64,000 nt of DNA from Centropus unirufus (Eukaryota; Chordata; Aves; Cuculiformes; Centropidae). This document shows positions 12,491 through 25,300 of the stretch, in pieces; positions within the stretch are counted from its first letter, which is position 1, and each line of letters opens with the position of its first letter. The stretch lies in NCBI GenBank assembly GCA_013397695.1, contig VYZI01000035.1:2261805-2325804 (forward strand), written 5' to 3'. The notes below the pieces were generated by a model, which saw only the letters and a list, made by a program, of their open reading frames with translations, ran no database searches and was not told the DNA's origin. The position numbers and the translations under genes are program-made.

Positions 12491-15400
12491 CTACAGTTAA
12501 CAAAAGACAAAAACATTTGAAGTTACTTAAATCTGGATGGATCACTGAATAGATACCTAGGAAAATGTAATTTACTTTAGATGGCGGATGATATAATGCT
12601 GCTCTACGGTGGGACTGAGAAACATCATGTAAAATATTTACTGTTCAGATCAAATGAAACAGTAAAGATACAAGTTTGAAGGCAAAATGTTCCCAATTAT
12701 AGGACTTACTCAGAGTCTGACAAATCAGTTCATATTTTCAGTATCTATAGACTGGGAAATATTCCGACAATGGTCATACAAAAGGTTTTGTCATACCTTG
12801 TAATTGTTCTGGTTACAAGAGACTTCTAGAGACATCATGGGATTTACTTTACCCTTGCCTATTATATGGCTATATTATATGGCTATAAAAGAATCCTTTT
12901 CACGCTACTTAGATTAAATTTTTCTTATACAATCAAGATTTGGCTAAATCCTGCATTGTTTTCTGCTGATATATTGCATTGGTATGTCCTAGCAATGTCA
13001 AATAGTGACAGCAGTGAAGACTTCAAGTTGTTGTTACATCTTAAGACTGTTAGGAACAGTGACACTTGATGAGGCAAGAACAGGAGACGTGACCTCACCA
13101 CCATGCAAGTTCACCACACACAGATCAATACCTATCACCAAGGACAAGTAATCTCAAGGCACTGGGGACAGGGAAGGATTACTTTTATGGCTTCATCCTT
13201 GTTCTTCTGTTGCCATTGATGGTTGTCTTTATTGCCAACTAATTCACTTTCTCCTCAAACACTTACTTGCGTCCCTTCTGTTGCAGTTTATGAATTGCAG
13301 GGCTTCTGCTAAAAACGTGAATGCATATCGTGTCATTTGCTTCACATCTGTCTTTAGAACCTTGGTATTGTTCCCTAGAGAAATTTGGAGATGGGTAAAG
13401 CAGCCAGGATGCTGCTGTTGCCGCCTATGACATCTATTTCAATATATCACAAGATGATCCTGGTAACTAAGAAGAATCTCTATTTTCCAAGCTTTGTTTT
13501 CAAATGTTATGTGGCTACACAATATTATGCATATATGCCTCTAATGAGATTTTGGGTTTTTCACAATTGGAGGAGTCACCTCCTGGAGAAAATTTACTAT
13601 CTGAATGGTGTATGCTATAGATTACTTTGGGCAGCTTGGCAGCAAAAACTTTGACAAACAACAAAATACTGAAAGATGAAATGCAAAGAGTTGCCCCTTT
13701 TTTCAGTGCTGGAAACAAAAATGTACCTTTTGCAGACTGTGCCTCTGAAAGTATACCCCTAATCTTACAGTGAGTGAAAAGGAACAACCTTTCTACTCAA
13801 AGGCTTTGAAATAAGAAAAAGTCCATGCAGTGACATGGGAAGGGCCGTGTACAGTACTCTTCCCTAAAACTAGAAAACTTCCCTCATGATTTTTTTTTTT
13901 TTTTCTGAAAAGTACTTGGCTCTTTTTTAAGCAAATACTTTATTACTTTCCTTGATCAAGCCCCATTCACCCATACTTTCTTAACAGAAAAAAATACAGT
14001 TATATTTTGACTGCAGTATTGCACAAACAGATGTTGGCCTCAGAGAGAAATGAAACTTTAGATCTCCATGATATGTGGAAGGGTTTGCAGAACACATTAA
14101 CAGAAGGAACATGAGCAATTGTAAGCAGTAGTCATAATGAACTAGCCTGGGAACTGTTTCAAAGTCAGCTGAAATAAAATGCTCTGTAAGTTAATTCGCA
14201 CAGGGCTTTGACTGTGCATTCCATACCATTTAATTTTCACTGGATTATGGTAAGCCATAGTGAACCAAGGCAAAGGCTATATTAAGTTATCCTTCAATCT
14301 TGAATATATAGCAATGAAACGGGGGGCAAATGTACATTGCTGGGCCTATAATATCAATGAAGAGTCACTTAGCTTCTTAGGTTTTTGTTGTTGCTTTACA
14401 ATATATCAAGGTGTCTTTCTTACCTGACTGAGGGAAAAAACCCCAAATTCATCTCTGAAAAATGTTAAGAAATGGGTTGCAATATATGAAAGAAATGCCG
14501 AGGAAAAAAATAATAGACGTTAGTTCTTCTCTAATGGGACACAGAGCCAGTGTTGAACCACTTTTGTTAGCGTAAGGAAGAGGCACTGAAGCAATATGAG
14601 GTGGAGATAAGCTGATTACCATTATCAAATACTTAAAGGAATCTTCTCAAGTAGTTTTCATACCCCAGGTCCTTGCCAGGTACCACTGTAAAATATCTGG
14701 ATTGTTTTAATGCTGCATTGTTAGCACAGACAACACCAGAATTTGTTTTACTCTTAATTAGCAGCCAAAAATTTTGTCATGTATTGTTTTAGACAATTTA
14801 ACAGAGAAGTAAAAATTTTCCAGTGGATTCGACTGAAAATATCAAGTGTGTTTGATTCTGCTGATGCTCGTATAGGATGGTCTACCTTGAACAAGTAAGC
14901 TGCTGTCTGAGGGATAGGTTGTTATCAGTGTATTTGTTTTTTAACATTACCTTCTGCAAGCTGAAGATATTCTTCCAGAAAAAAATGAAGAGATGTTCAC
15001 CAATGGGTCTTAAAAGTACTGATACACCAGCACATGCAGTTTGGTTTGTGTGGTATGTGATTAACCCAGTGCTGGGGTTCACTTCCCATTATATTTAATG
15101 CATTTTGGGATCCATGACACATTGGGAAAACAGAGGAAACCACAAAGCTTTATCCACCACAAAGCTTGCACCATGACTGTGCAAGTCATAGCTGCATGAA
15201 TTATGCCTTCACTAGACTGCATAAAACAGGGTGGGATCAGCATCAAAGACCAGTCGTAAGGCTATGGAGATTACAGTGAGGATTCACAAAGTGGCATTTC
15301 CTCCCACTGGAAAAGGTATAAACTCGTGCACTGATATACAGCTGCTAATTGTGATGGTGTTTAGCTAGGGGGAGGCATGGAGAGGGGAAAACAAAACAAA

Positions 15401-18400
15401 ATGAGGTTCTCCTTCACTGTGGTTATCATTCTTCTAGGGAGCAATGCACTTAAAATTACTTTGATAACTTCCAGAAAAGAACTACTTTTTTCTCTTCTTT
15501 CACTTCATACCTGCTGTAAAACTGATCAAGTGCCTGCTTAAGTGGCAGACAACTTCCTCCCCAGAGCTGACAGTATTTTAATGATTTGTCAAGTGATCCA
15601 TATTGAAGTACACATTATTTATTACATACTCTACATTTCAACAGCCACTTCCATCTGGAGATGGAAGGCAGTGGGTTAGAGATGCTAATGAATAAAGAGG
15701 TCATTATTAATTCACAATTACTTCTATTAAAGGAGTTAAGAGTACTTCTAATTTTTGTCAGCTGTCCCTCAAAATTCCCAAAAGTCAACTGTAATTTTAA
15801 CATTATGATCTCTCTTTTACTAGGTGTGGGTGGGGGAGGAATGAAATTTCCTCATAACAAAGGAAAATGAGATTATATATGGGAATACCAATACTACAGT
15901 GTTCTGTAGAAAAGGATAAAATAGAATTCCTTTATGTTCTTAAAAAATTAACTGTATTAGGAGCTACTTGAAATAAAATAAATGGAACTTAAGCACCATC
16001 TCAAACAAATATTATTTCTTCCATCCTTACAATATTTTTTAGGAGAAAGTGACTATTATACCCATCCTTTGTCCAGAAAACACTGCCTTGCAGTGAGGTT
16101 TAACATCTTACCAAAGCCACATGAGAAGTGCAATGACAGAGTCGGAAAAGATATTTTAATTTTATTTTTGAGCCACCCCCCTTTTATTCGGTCACCTTAA
16201 AATCCCACCTTCCTATGCAGAAGATTTCCTGCTCCAGCACCATGGCCTCTAATGAAGTGTTACTTAAAAAAAGGGGACAATCTTTTCATTTAACAATTGA
16301 GAAACATTACACTGGCATGAACACCAAACTCACAGAAAACCTGATCCTACAAACATATGTGAAGTGGAGACAGTCGAATTCCACCAGACCGTTAATATGA
16401 AGAAAGTTACACAAATTCATTTAATGCCTGACAAACTTAGGCATAAAATCCTGGTAATACTGGTAAACCTCCCATCGACTTCAAAAGGGAGAGCACACCG
16501 CTCTCTGTAAACCCTATGCTTTAGCCAGCCTGTAGCACATCTTTCACCCCAAATCAAATGTTATCCTACTGGAGCAACAAAAAGACTCACAGTGTATATG
16601 AAATGTAATACTTTCTTCATACTATTTCCAGATGGGAAACATTGTAAGAACAAGCCATGTTGCATAAATATCATTTATTACTGTGTAGGTCCCTGGGGTG
16701 TTAAGCTACGACAATATCCACTGGGTAAAATGAAAGACAGGCTTTAAAAGTTTCCCAACACATCCCAGAAAGGTGATGAATGGAAATGTTTACTCTTTGT
16801 TTGCTCCTAAGCAGGGATTCCTCTTAGCTGAGGACTGAGAAAGGTTACTGACTAAACCACTTCTCGTAGACAAACACTAGCTGCAAGTCTTTTTCCACAC
16901 TCATAAAGCAAACACGCCGCAAAGCAGTCTCTGCTTGGTTATCCTTGAAAGCTCATATCTTTTCCAGTGTGTCGCGGGCTTCAGAAAGGCAGGCTTGCCT
17001 CCTTCTGCTTCCATTGTGCAGAGCCTAATTTACAGTCTGAACAAGGACCTTGCTATAAAAGATTTGCTTCTGCCCGCTCACTTCCTATTTCCCACAGTTA
17101 AAGCAAGTTTCAAATAAAGGATTCATGGGCCTCCAAGCTTACAAATTAGGCAAAGTAACACTCAGAGCAGTAGCAAAGACTTTTTATTCAAAATGGTCAG
17201 TGAAAAGCCTAGAGAAAAACAATCAAATCAAAGCAGGACAAAACCTAATGCAGGAAGTTCCTCCAAAGCTGTTTTTAACATTGCCCATCACAAATACATT
17301 TGGTTCAGGCACAAACTTATTTGAGTGAAAACTGGATAAGTGCCAGGAGCTGCTCTAGAGACATTTGAAGCTGGAAGAATCTGCTTGGCTAATTGCTTGG
17401 TCTGGGCACATTGTTGTAGTACAACCTATTAAGTCCATGAATTGCTTAAACTCAGGTTACGCTTTTGTAGGGGTTTTGAAAACCTATTTTGATTTAATAT
17501 TGCTTTTAGTAGTGTTACCACACAAACTTTATTTGCTCCTTCCTGACAAGTTTTGCTCTCTTCCAAACTCCAGCCTTAACATAAAAACACAAAGCTTCCC
17601 TACGAGCATTCATGGGCTGTTTTTATACTTTACCACACCCCTTAGGTTATGTTAAAATGGGAGGAAAAGTCTTTGTGTCCCAGGCACGGGAGGGCTGAAA
17701 TTTCTGTATGGGACAGAAAAAAAATAAACACGGACTGGTTTGTTTCTAGTATGGAGGAAATGTTAAATGAGCAAAAGTGACAAAATGAATTGAAATTCCA
17801 TGTCTCTTTGTCTGTCTTGGAAGAAGCCACAGCCCAGAACCTATTCTGCCAGGCTCTAATTTCTTATTTACATTTTGGCCATAGCCTTCTAATAAGAGCT
17901 TTCATCATTCAGTAATAAGAACTGCCCTCACTTGAGGTGACCAATCAGCCCCTGTCTGTTAAGAAACAACCTTATAAAGAAAAGTTGTGCTCTGAAAAGT
18001 AAGGCCAAATTTGGTGTCCTGAAACTAAGCAGCTAAACAGCTAAAACTCAATCCTGAGAAGAAGAATAAATAAAAGCCCATAGGCTTCTGCAAGTAGAGA
18101 CAGAAAGGGGCTATGGGCAGTAACTCATCCTGCCTGCTCTTCCAACCTGGCTCCAGCTGAAGGCATTGCAAGTGACCGTGTATTGATCTACAAAGCCTTT
18201 TCAGAGGGAACTGCATGTTCCTCTCTGGGCGTCCACTCTAGTGCGAAATTGTGAGATGGTTTTGTAATGTGAAACTAAGGCCCTTCTTGCCTCCTAGCTT
18301 GGAAGTATCATATAATAAATACTATGACTCTGGGAGTCTGTCCTTAAAATAAATAATTATCCATTAATACAACGTTCTCAATAAAAGTGAAAAATTGATA

Positions 18401-18472
18401 TCACTTAGATGACTGTTCCCCATTGTATGGTGTTTCTGTGAGTATTTCAGCAAAACTCAAGAGTAGGCACTA

Positions 18473-18521
18473 TAAACAAACAAACAAACAAACAAACGAA
18501 CAAATGAATAAATAAATAAAT
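18473..18521. repeat. (AAAC)n grading into (AAAT)n microsatellite
   Basis: About six AAAC units are followed, after a short interruption (GAACAAATG), by about four AAAT units. This is a low-complexity tetranucleotide tract in an intron and may be polymorphic. Confidence 0.9.
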
Positions 18522-18750
18522 GTTATTCCTATGTTTTCCTTGGCTTGAAAGGATCTGAGTTGTTCATTGGAATAAAAAGACCTTTTGGAATAAACCTGAC
18601 TCATAATTAGGAGAGCCTCTAATACCATGCAGCTAAAGTTAGTCCAAAGTGTGGCAGGAGTGGTCATTTAGATGCCATGATACTGATTTCTTGATATGAG
18701 GTTGCTCTCTGCTCAAGCAAGGACAAAATACCTTTTCCCAGCTCAAAGCA

Positions 18751-18769
18751 GGTGGTGGTGGTGGTGGTG
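18751..18769. repeat. (GGT)6 trinucleotide repeat
   Basis: Six perfect GGT units lead into a locally GC-richer segment extending to about 18870. Intronic; no function is evident. Confidence 0.9.
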
Positions 18770-19121
18770 AGCAGTAGGAATGCGGCATGGAGCTGCTGTC
18801 CCGGCACTCTCCAGTGTGTGGGACACAGAAGCCCCATCCTGTCCCCTAGCCAACAGCTCTCCTGGCAGCTGCAGGAAGTGCATTTCACAGTGATTTAGGT
18901 CCAACTTATGTCTTCAGCCTTTAATAAATTATTGTGTGGCCTTGAGCAATAAAGAATTAAGCTAAGGGAGAAAGCCAAAAGCTTTTCCTGGCTAAGTCTG
19001 GAGACAGCCTTCCTAGGAGTTAATCACTGTGACAAAAGCTTTATACCCACACTCCAAATACATAAATCAAGTGAATCAAAATTTGTTCATCTTTTCTCCC
19101 TCCCCCTCTTCCAATCACAGC

Positions 19122-19194
19122 GATGCTGCTGGGAAGGCTGGGACTCAGTTGGATGGTCAGCACGACGAGGATGCTGCTGGGACGGCAGTGGGTC
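19122..19194. repeat. Imperfect direct duplication with 48-bp offset
   Basis: The 13-mer GATGCTGCTGGGA occurs at 19122-19134 and again at 19170-19182. Each copy is followed by a similar GGC-G-GGG context. A pyrimidine-rich stretch ending in CACAG lies immediately before the first copy. The pair looks like a short tandem duplication. Confidence 0.6.
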
Positions 19195-22183
19195 AATAGA
19201 TTCTGACACTTCGCTTCTCACTATTGAAACTCATTCCTTTTTGAAATCCCGACCATGCCCAAACCAAACAAGCTTTCAGTTACAAAGGAAGTTTGTTTTT
19301 GGGGCTTTTTTTAGCATTCCTTATGTTCTTTTTGACTCTTTTAACAACAGCAAACCATTAATACAACAGATGTAACTTTTAAATCAAAATTATTTTTTTC
19401 ATCTCATGGTATGCTTGTGAACCATGTGTGTAGTAAGGCATGAAGGAAATGAACTATTTATCCGTGTTTCAGGCATTCAGGAACATTGCTGAAGGAACTT
19501 CTGCAACCCCATGCCAGGGATCATGTTACTGAAGCAAACATCTTTGGCATTTTTACGCGGCATTTTACCACCTCCAACTGTGTAATAGACAAAAGGGCAG
19601 GAAGAGATAAAGGGAAACAGGTGGGGTGGAATAAAAAGCAAGCCTGTTCCATCTGGCATGACAGCGATCAGCTGTTTCATGATAAGCCATCACACTTTGA
19701 GGGGGGCTTTATATTATTATATTATAGCCACTGTATAAATTCTTCTCCTTGTATAACAATAAAATAATAGCACCTATTTTTGAAAAAGGCTGGTGGTGCT
19801 AAGTATATGACACAAAATACTTAGAATGTAATTTTATCAAAACTCAGAACAAGGCCATTGAGACCCATCAGTAGATGAGCTTTTTTGACTCACTCTGTGA
19901 AATTTTACTTAACCTATCAGTTTGATATTTTATTAATGTTCTAAAAGGAAACAAAGGTGAATAACGTAAACAAAAGCTCCGAAGTATAGTGAAAAACACA
20001 GTATCAAAGCGTTGCAAGAGGGAGAGATAATTAGGCAGGCCATAATTCTGGCAGCTTTGAGATTATGATAGCTTTTTAAATCTCAGTTGTGAACAGCAAA
20101 AGAAACACATTCTCAGATGCTGTCCAGGCCACAATTAAATAGATAAGCAGCACTCACATGGAGAGAAGGAGATGGAGGAAAGAATGGTCTGTACCCATCA
20201 GTGATTATCTAATGCTACATATACTATTGCAATCTTAAATTACTATCTTACATTTTTAAATAGATCACATCACTGTTACAAAGAATGCTCCGGCTTCCTT
20301 TAGAATGTAGCAACTTTACTGAAATATGTTTTTACCATATGTTTTAATTAAAAATGTGCGGTTTTCATCAAAATAGGTTTTGCAGACTGTCAGAGGGGTC
20401 AATTTGTTAAATCAAAAGCAGCAAAAAAACCAATAAAGATAATATCCATGAGAATACTTGCACCCAGTATGTCTAAAATTCCCTGTGCTTTTTAATATTT
20501 GCTCGAATGAAAAAAATGTCTTGATAGAGACTCAACACCACATTTCCGAAATGTGACCTGAGAGTGTCACCAAGATTAAAAAACAAAGCAAAACAAAAAA
20601 CTACTCAGGGGCTGAGGTAAATAAATAAATCTGTAAGTGCCTTATGCAAAGGGAATGAAGAGGTCAATCATTCTCCTTTGCATGTCTACCAGAAGACTGG
20701 AAGGTGATTTGACTATTCTGAGTAAGTTCTTTCCTGGGGAGAAAATACTGTTTTTTAAAGAGCTCTTTCATCTAGCAGAGAAAGGCATAACAAGTAATAC
20801 AGGTCAGATATAATTGAGTTAAAAATCAGGGATGTTTTTAGGAGAGATGCAATTAATTACTGAAACTAACAGTGAAAGCAGCAGATTTCCTACCACCTAA
20901 TTTAATATCAACTGATGTTTTCTTATCAAGAGTGGATTATCAGCAGAAATTATCTGATAGGGATACTGGGAGAGAGATTTTAGGGCGGGATATGAATGAG
21001 TATTCAGAATGAGAAAGCACTCAATGCTTTAACAGTCTCTTAGGAAAGCCGGTGGTGTGACTCAGTGGATACAGATTTGCATCTGAAACATTTGAGAAAA
21101 AAAAACAAGGTAAAACAGAAGCATCTGTGTGTGCATGCATATATGTAAATATAAAAAATGTGCAGGCCTTCTTTCTGCATTAACAAAAAGCAAATAATAT
21201 CACAACCTTTTTTTTTTTTGTTCTATAGACCACATTTAATTTGGGATTTCAGGCTGCCCATGGACGTTCTCTACTGGTATGTATTTTTTCCATATGTGGC
21301 AAATAATATGCAGGCTAAAGGCACACTTTACATTTGGGCAGCAATTCAGATATAACATTTCAGGCCATTGCTTGCTAATCCATCCCCCACAATTCCACCT
21401 CATATTGAAGGATTTTGGTCTTTGGAGTATCCCTGGTGCCACGTGGACTACAAAGTCCTTGTACCTGTGCCATGACCCTTACCATGCCCAACTCCAGGCT
21501 GGTTCCCACTGAATAGATACCAGGCTTTGTGTCAGGGTCTCTCTGACAAAGAAGTGTCAGAGCCAGCATTATTGCAGCCCTTCGCTTTTATCTGATCTGA
21601 CTTTTTAATTGCTGAAAGGCACTTAGCCTGATAAACAAGCCTGGGTTTAAAGGGTTCACAGGGACTGTTCCCCAGTCGAGAATTGTAACCGCAGGCAGTG
21701 GCACTAAAGGAGAGATCCTCTGAATTTTAAGTTTTGCCTCTGTACAATTTCTTCTCTGCACAATTGATCCTGTGTCCCACATTTGAGTCTTCGGAGGATG
21801 AGAGGTATAAAGTCCATTTAATGCAATCAATAGCAATATTCCCCAACAACACAGAAGCACTATTGTATTTTGGACCATTACGGGGTGAGACAATCGTCAA
21901 AATCTAAGCTTCACTGCCTGTGACAGTGTCTCCCTCAGCTGGAGGAAGGGGTATTACTTTTGAGTAAGCATGAAGAGGACAAAAGGAGATAGAAAGCTTT
22001 GAAACCTTCAACAGTAGATTCTTTACAAACAGACAGAAAAGCTCTGAAAAATATTCCCTCAATGGTTAACTGTGGTCTTGAAGGATGAGGGTTTTTTTTG
22101 AATGGCAAAATTATTAATTTTTGTAGCATATACATTCCACTAACAAATGAAAAACTTGCCAAGAAAGGAATGGTATATTCTAC

Positions 22184-22323
22184 CTGAGTCGTGGCAATGT
22201 TTGTTCCATCGGTGACTTCCACAGTCATATTATATAATGACCTCTGCTCTGCATCCAGGGGCTTTGCAATGACAATAGTGCCCACTCCCTTCTCCGCGTC
22301 GAAAGAACTATCGTAATTCCCTC
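22184..22323 (-). CDS. FAT3 internal exon, 140 nt: middle of one cadherin repeat
   Basis: The acceptor is AATTAG above 22323 and the donor is CAG|GTAGAA at 22184. It enters in phase 1, completing the Gly of FDIVG-G, and leaves in phase 0 after ATTQ. Its 46 whole codons begin GNYDSSFDAEKGVG and continue through IAKPLDAEQRSLYN and VTDGTNIATTQ. LDAE is this repeat's version of the LDRE calcium motif. A second AG lies three bases downstream of the chosen acceptor (TAGGAG), so a one-glycine-shorter form is possible. The first AG is preferred because it reproduces the VGGN joint remembered for FAT3. The donor GTAGAA is weaker than the consensus. Confidence 0.95.
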
Positions 22324-25300
22324 CTAATTGTTGCACAAAAATACAATTAAATTAGCCATCTCTGGAAAATTTCCATTGAAAATGTTCCTAGAAGTGGGCA
22401 TATCTGTTTCCGGGCATCCATCTTAATGGCTTGCCTTAGCATACAGAATACATCTACTGGTAATTCTTTGTTCATAACTCATTTATATTTCAAAGCACAG
22501 TTTGTATATTGGAAAGCAGATATAATTAAAATGCACTGCAAAAAAAAAAAAGTCTAACAGTACATTTAAGTGAACCATAACTGAGTCTATAAAAAGAATA
22601 AAATGGCTATAAGCCCATAAGATGTTTGCCCTTGTATTTTGGATAATGAAGAAGCACAATTATCTTTTTGTATAAAAATGATTTTAAGAGGGTATTATTC
22701 TACAAATTTTATTTTCAGAAAATTCTCACTGATGCTTATGGGTGCAAAGACTGTCAACTGAGCCTCTAAAAATTACAATTATAATCAATTTAAAAAATGC
22801 AAATAGGGATTTGTTATGTTAATTTCAAGGACAATGATAATTACTGGCAGCAAAGGTCAAATTCTACTAGTCTTTGAGGAATTATTTAAATAGATCTGAC
22901 AGGATACACATCATAAATTTGCTTCCCTAAAAAAAAAACCTCACAAAGCGCTGTTCTGAAACTAGTATTCCCTTATCCTGTCACACACGGTGTGATTCAG
23001 CAGTGGAAAAAACCCTCCTGAGTCTCAAGTAAAAACAAAAAAAAAAAAAGGAAAAAGAAAAAATATTAAAAAGACAAAGCCATAAATAGTTTGAGATTAA
23101 AAGGTTACAGGATTTCTCATCCCCAGCTATAGTTTATAAGTTAGAACCGCTCATTATGTTCAGAAGTAAAGCACACAGTCCCTGCTGCTAAGCTGCTTCT
23201 TACTCAGTAATCTATAAAGTGGAATTTATTATGAGTTGAGTCTGAAATTTTTGGAGTCTGGGGACAGGGAGAAGTGAAACACAACAGTGATGGCAAATGA
23301 ACTCTTAAGGTTTATTCATCACACAGCAATGCAATGCCACAAAGTACAGATTCTGACAACTTAGTTCTACAAAGCAGAAAAGGCTTTCAAACCCCAGTGG
23401 TTATAAAACTTGTGTAAGCGCTGCTCAGACCTATTGGGATTAGTTCCACAGGTGGAGAAACAACCACTCCATTTACTTAGCTCTTGTGCAAAATACATAG
23501 GGAGATATCTATTAGAATGGCAGGTGTATTATTACAAAATGGCTCTCATTTTAGGGCTGGAAACAGAGAATTGGACAGTCTTCCCTGCTCTACCAGCCCC
23601 TGGATTCCTTAATGTGAAGAAACCCTTACTTTTCTCTATGTTTTGAAGAGGCAATTGCAAAGAAAGTGTGGGTAGAAGAAGCACAGCTATGACAGTTTCT
23701 GCCCTGAAGGCCATTCAAGGCGAGGGAAAAAGAGGGAGAAGGAGTAAGACTGCAGGTGACCTACGCAAAGGAAAGGCAGGATAGGTGAACTAGTTCTCGA
23801 TGAAAAGATCTAAACATGGTTGTTTCAGTCGTGCCACAGACTTTCTTAGGCTGAATATGTGTATATATACTTATCTACAGCTCTGAGCCTAACCAATGCA
23901 GTCGAGGTCCTCCAGGAAAACACTAACACTGGACCTCCTGTGGTTTATGGTGGATAGACACACTGCTTATTCCTTAACCTCCTTCTGCAAACTCAAACTG
24001 CATATTTTTCTCAATTGACTTAAATTTACTTAACGCTATTTGACATTAGGAAAAAAAAGCATAGTTTTCCTTGAAATTTAACCAATATCAAGGTATTTGG
24101 ACATTGATCGTATCTTTAGTGTTTTTGAGATTTTTTTTTAAAGTTAATCAGGGAGAAAAAGATGTCGTCTCCCAATTACTGTTTTAAATTGATTTACTTG
24201 AGAAAAAATGTACCATGAAAACAAACTCCAAAAATATCCTTCCTTGAAGAAGAGAGTTTGAGATTCTTGCAAGGAAATCTCTGCTGAAATGAAGCTAGCC
24301 TTGGGACAGTAGGCACTTTTTACAAAGAGAATGTTTCCTACTGATAACCATGAAACCAGAATGAAAGCCTGCACTTCAAGATGCTTAATAACTATCTTAA
24401 TGAGCAATCAAGAATTACATTCTATCAACTGGCATACAGTTCCAAGGAGGCAACATGCAAGGATTAGCAAGAAATGTTTTAAATGCCCTTCCTCTTTTGG
24501 CTTAGAGCTGGGTTCGCAGAGCACTACGGAGTGTATTGCAAATACACTGACTTTTTCAAGCCATTCTCCTTCAGCGTAGTAGATTCCTTCCCTAAAATCA
24601 AAACTGAATCCATTATATGAGTTTTCTATATGGTATTAACTTCCAAAATGGTCTAGTGATGAAATACATTTTGGTTGCCAGCCATCCCACTCCAGCCTAA
24701 AATTGTAACTAACCAAGCAATGCAATTTATTTTATGTTGATTCACTTTCTATTAAACAAGCCAGAAACTGCATCGGAAACTGACATAAAGATGGATCACA
24801 GAACATCCTGCTGTGAGATTTGTGATTATAATATCTTTTGGAGTGAAAACTTGTTTTATTCCTGATTCAATCTGGTATATTTCAGCAGACTATGGTCAGC
24901 TGTTGACAAAGAAGATCCACTCTGATGGCTTCTGGGAATATTACCTGAGATATTGGGTCCTGCCTCTCATCTGGAGTACAAGAGGCAGTCTGGAAATGCT
25001 CTGCAGTGTTCCACAGCCTTCATACACTCTCAAAACAGCTCCTCATATCATGAATGCTTCTGAAGTTGCACTTAAGCACTGAAGAATAATTAACGAATTA
25101 GGTGTAAATGCTAAACTCTAAAAGTCTTATAGATGGCCTAAGTCTATGAAAGGCCTACTATGAAGTACCCAACAAAATGAACTTTGAATGACAGGTGTTG
25201 AAGGGGCACAGGGAGAGAGAACAGTTATGTGAAAACAAACAGGAATCTTCTCTTAAATCCTCTTGCAGCTGAGCTATCCATGGAAGCTCATGTGAAACCA

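Larger units (their letters stand above)
12491..22183 (-). other. FAT3 intron, 9693 bp
   Basis: This intron runs from donor CAG|GTAGAA at 22184/22183 to acceptor ACTGTAG above 12490. It contains simple repeats at 18473-18521 (AAAC/AAAT) and 18751-18769 (GGT), and an imperfect 48-bp duplication at 19122-19194. No LINE or LTR element was recognised. Open frames here (for example 13385-13787 and 17365-17655) are short and lack recognisable motifs. Confidence 0.9.
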
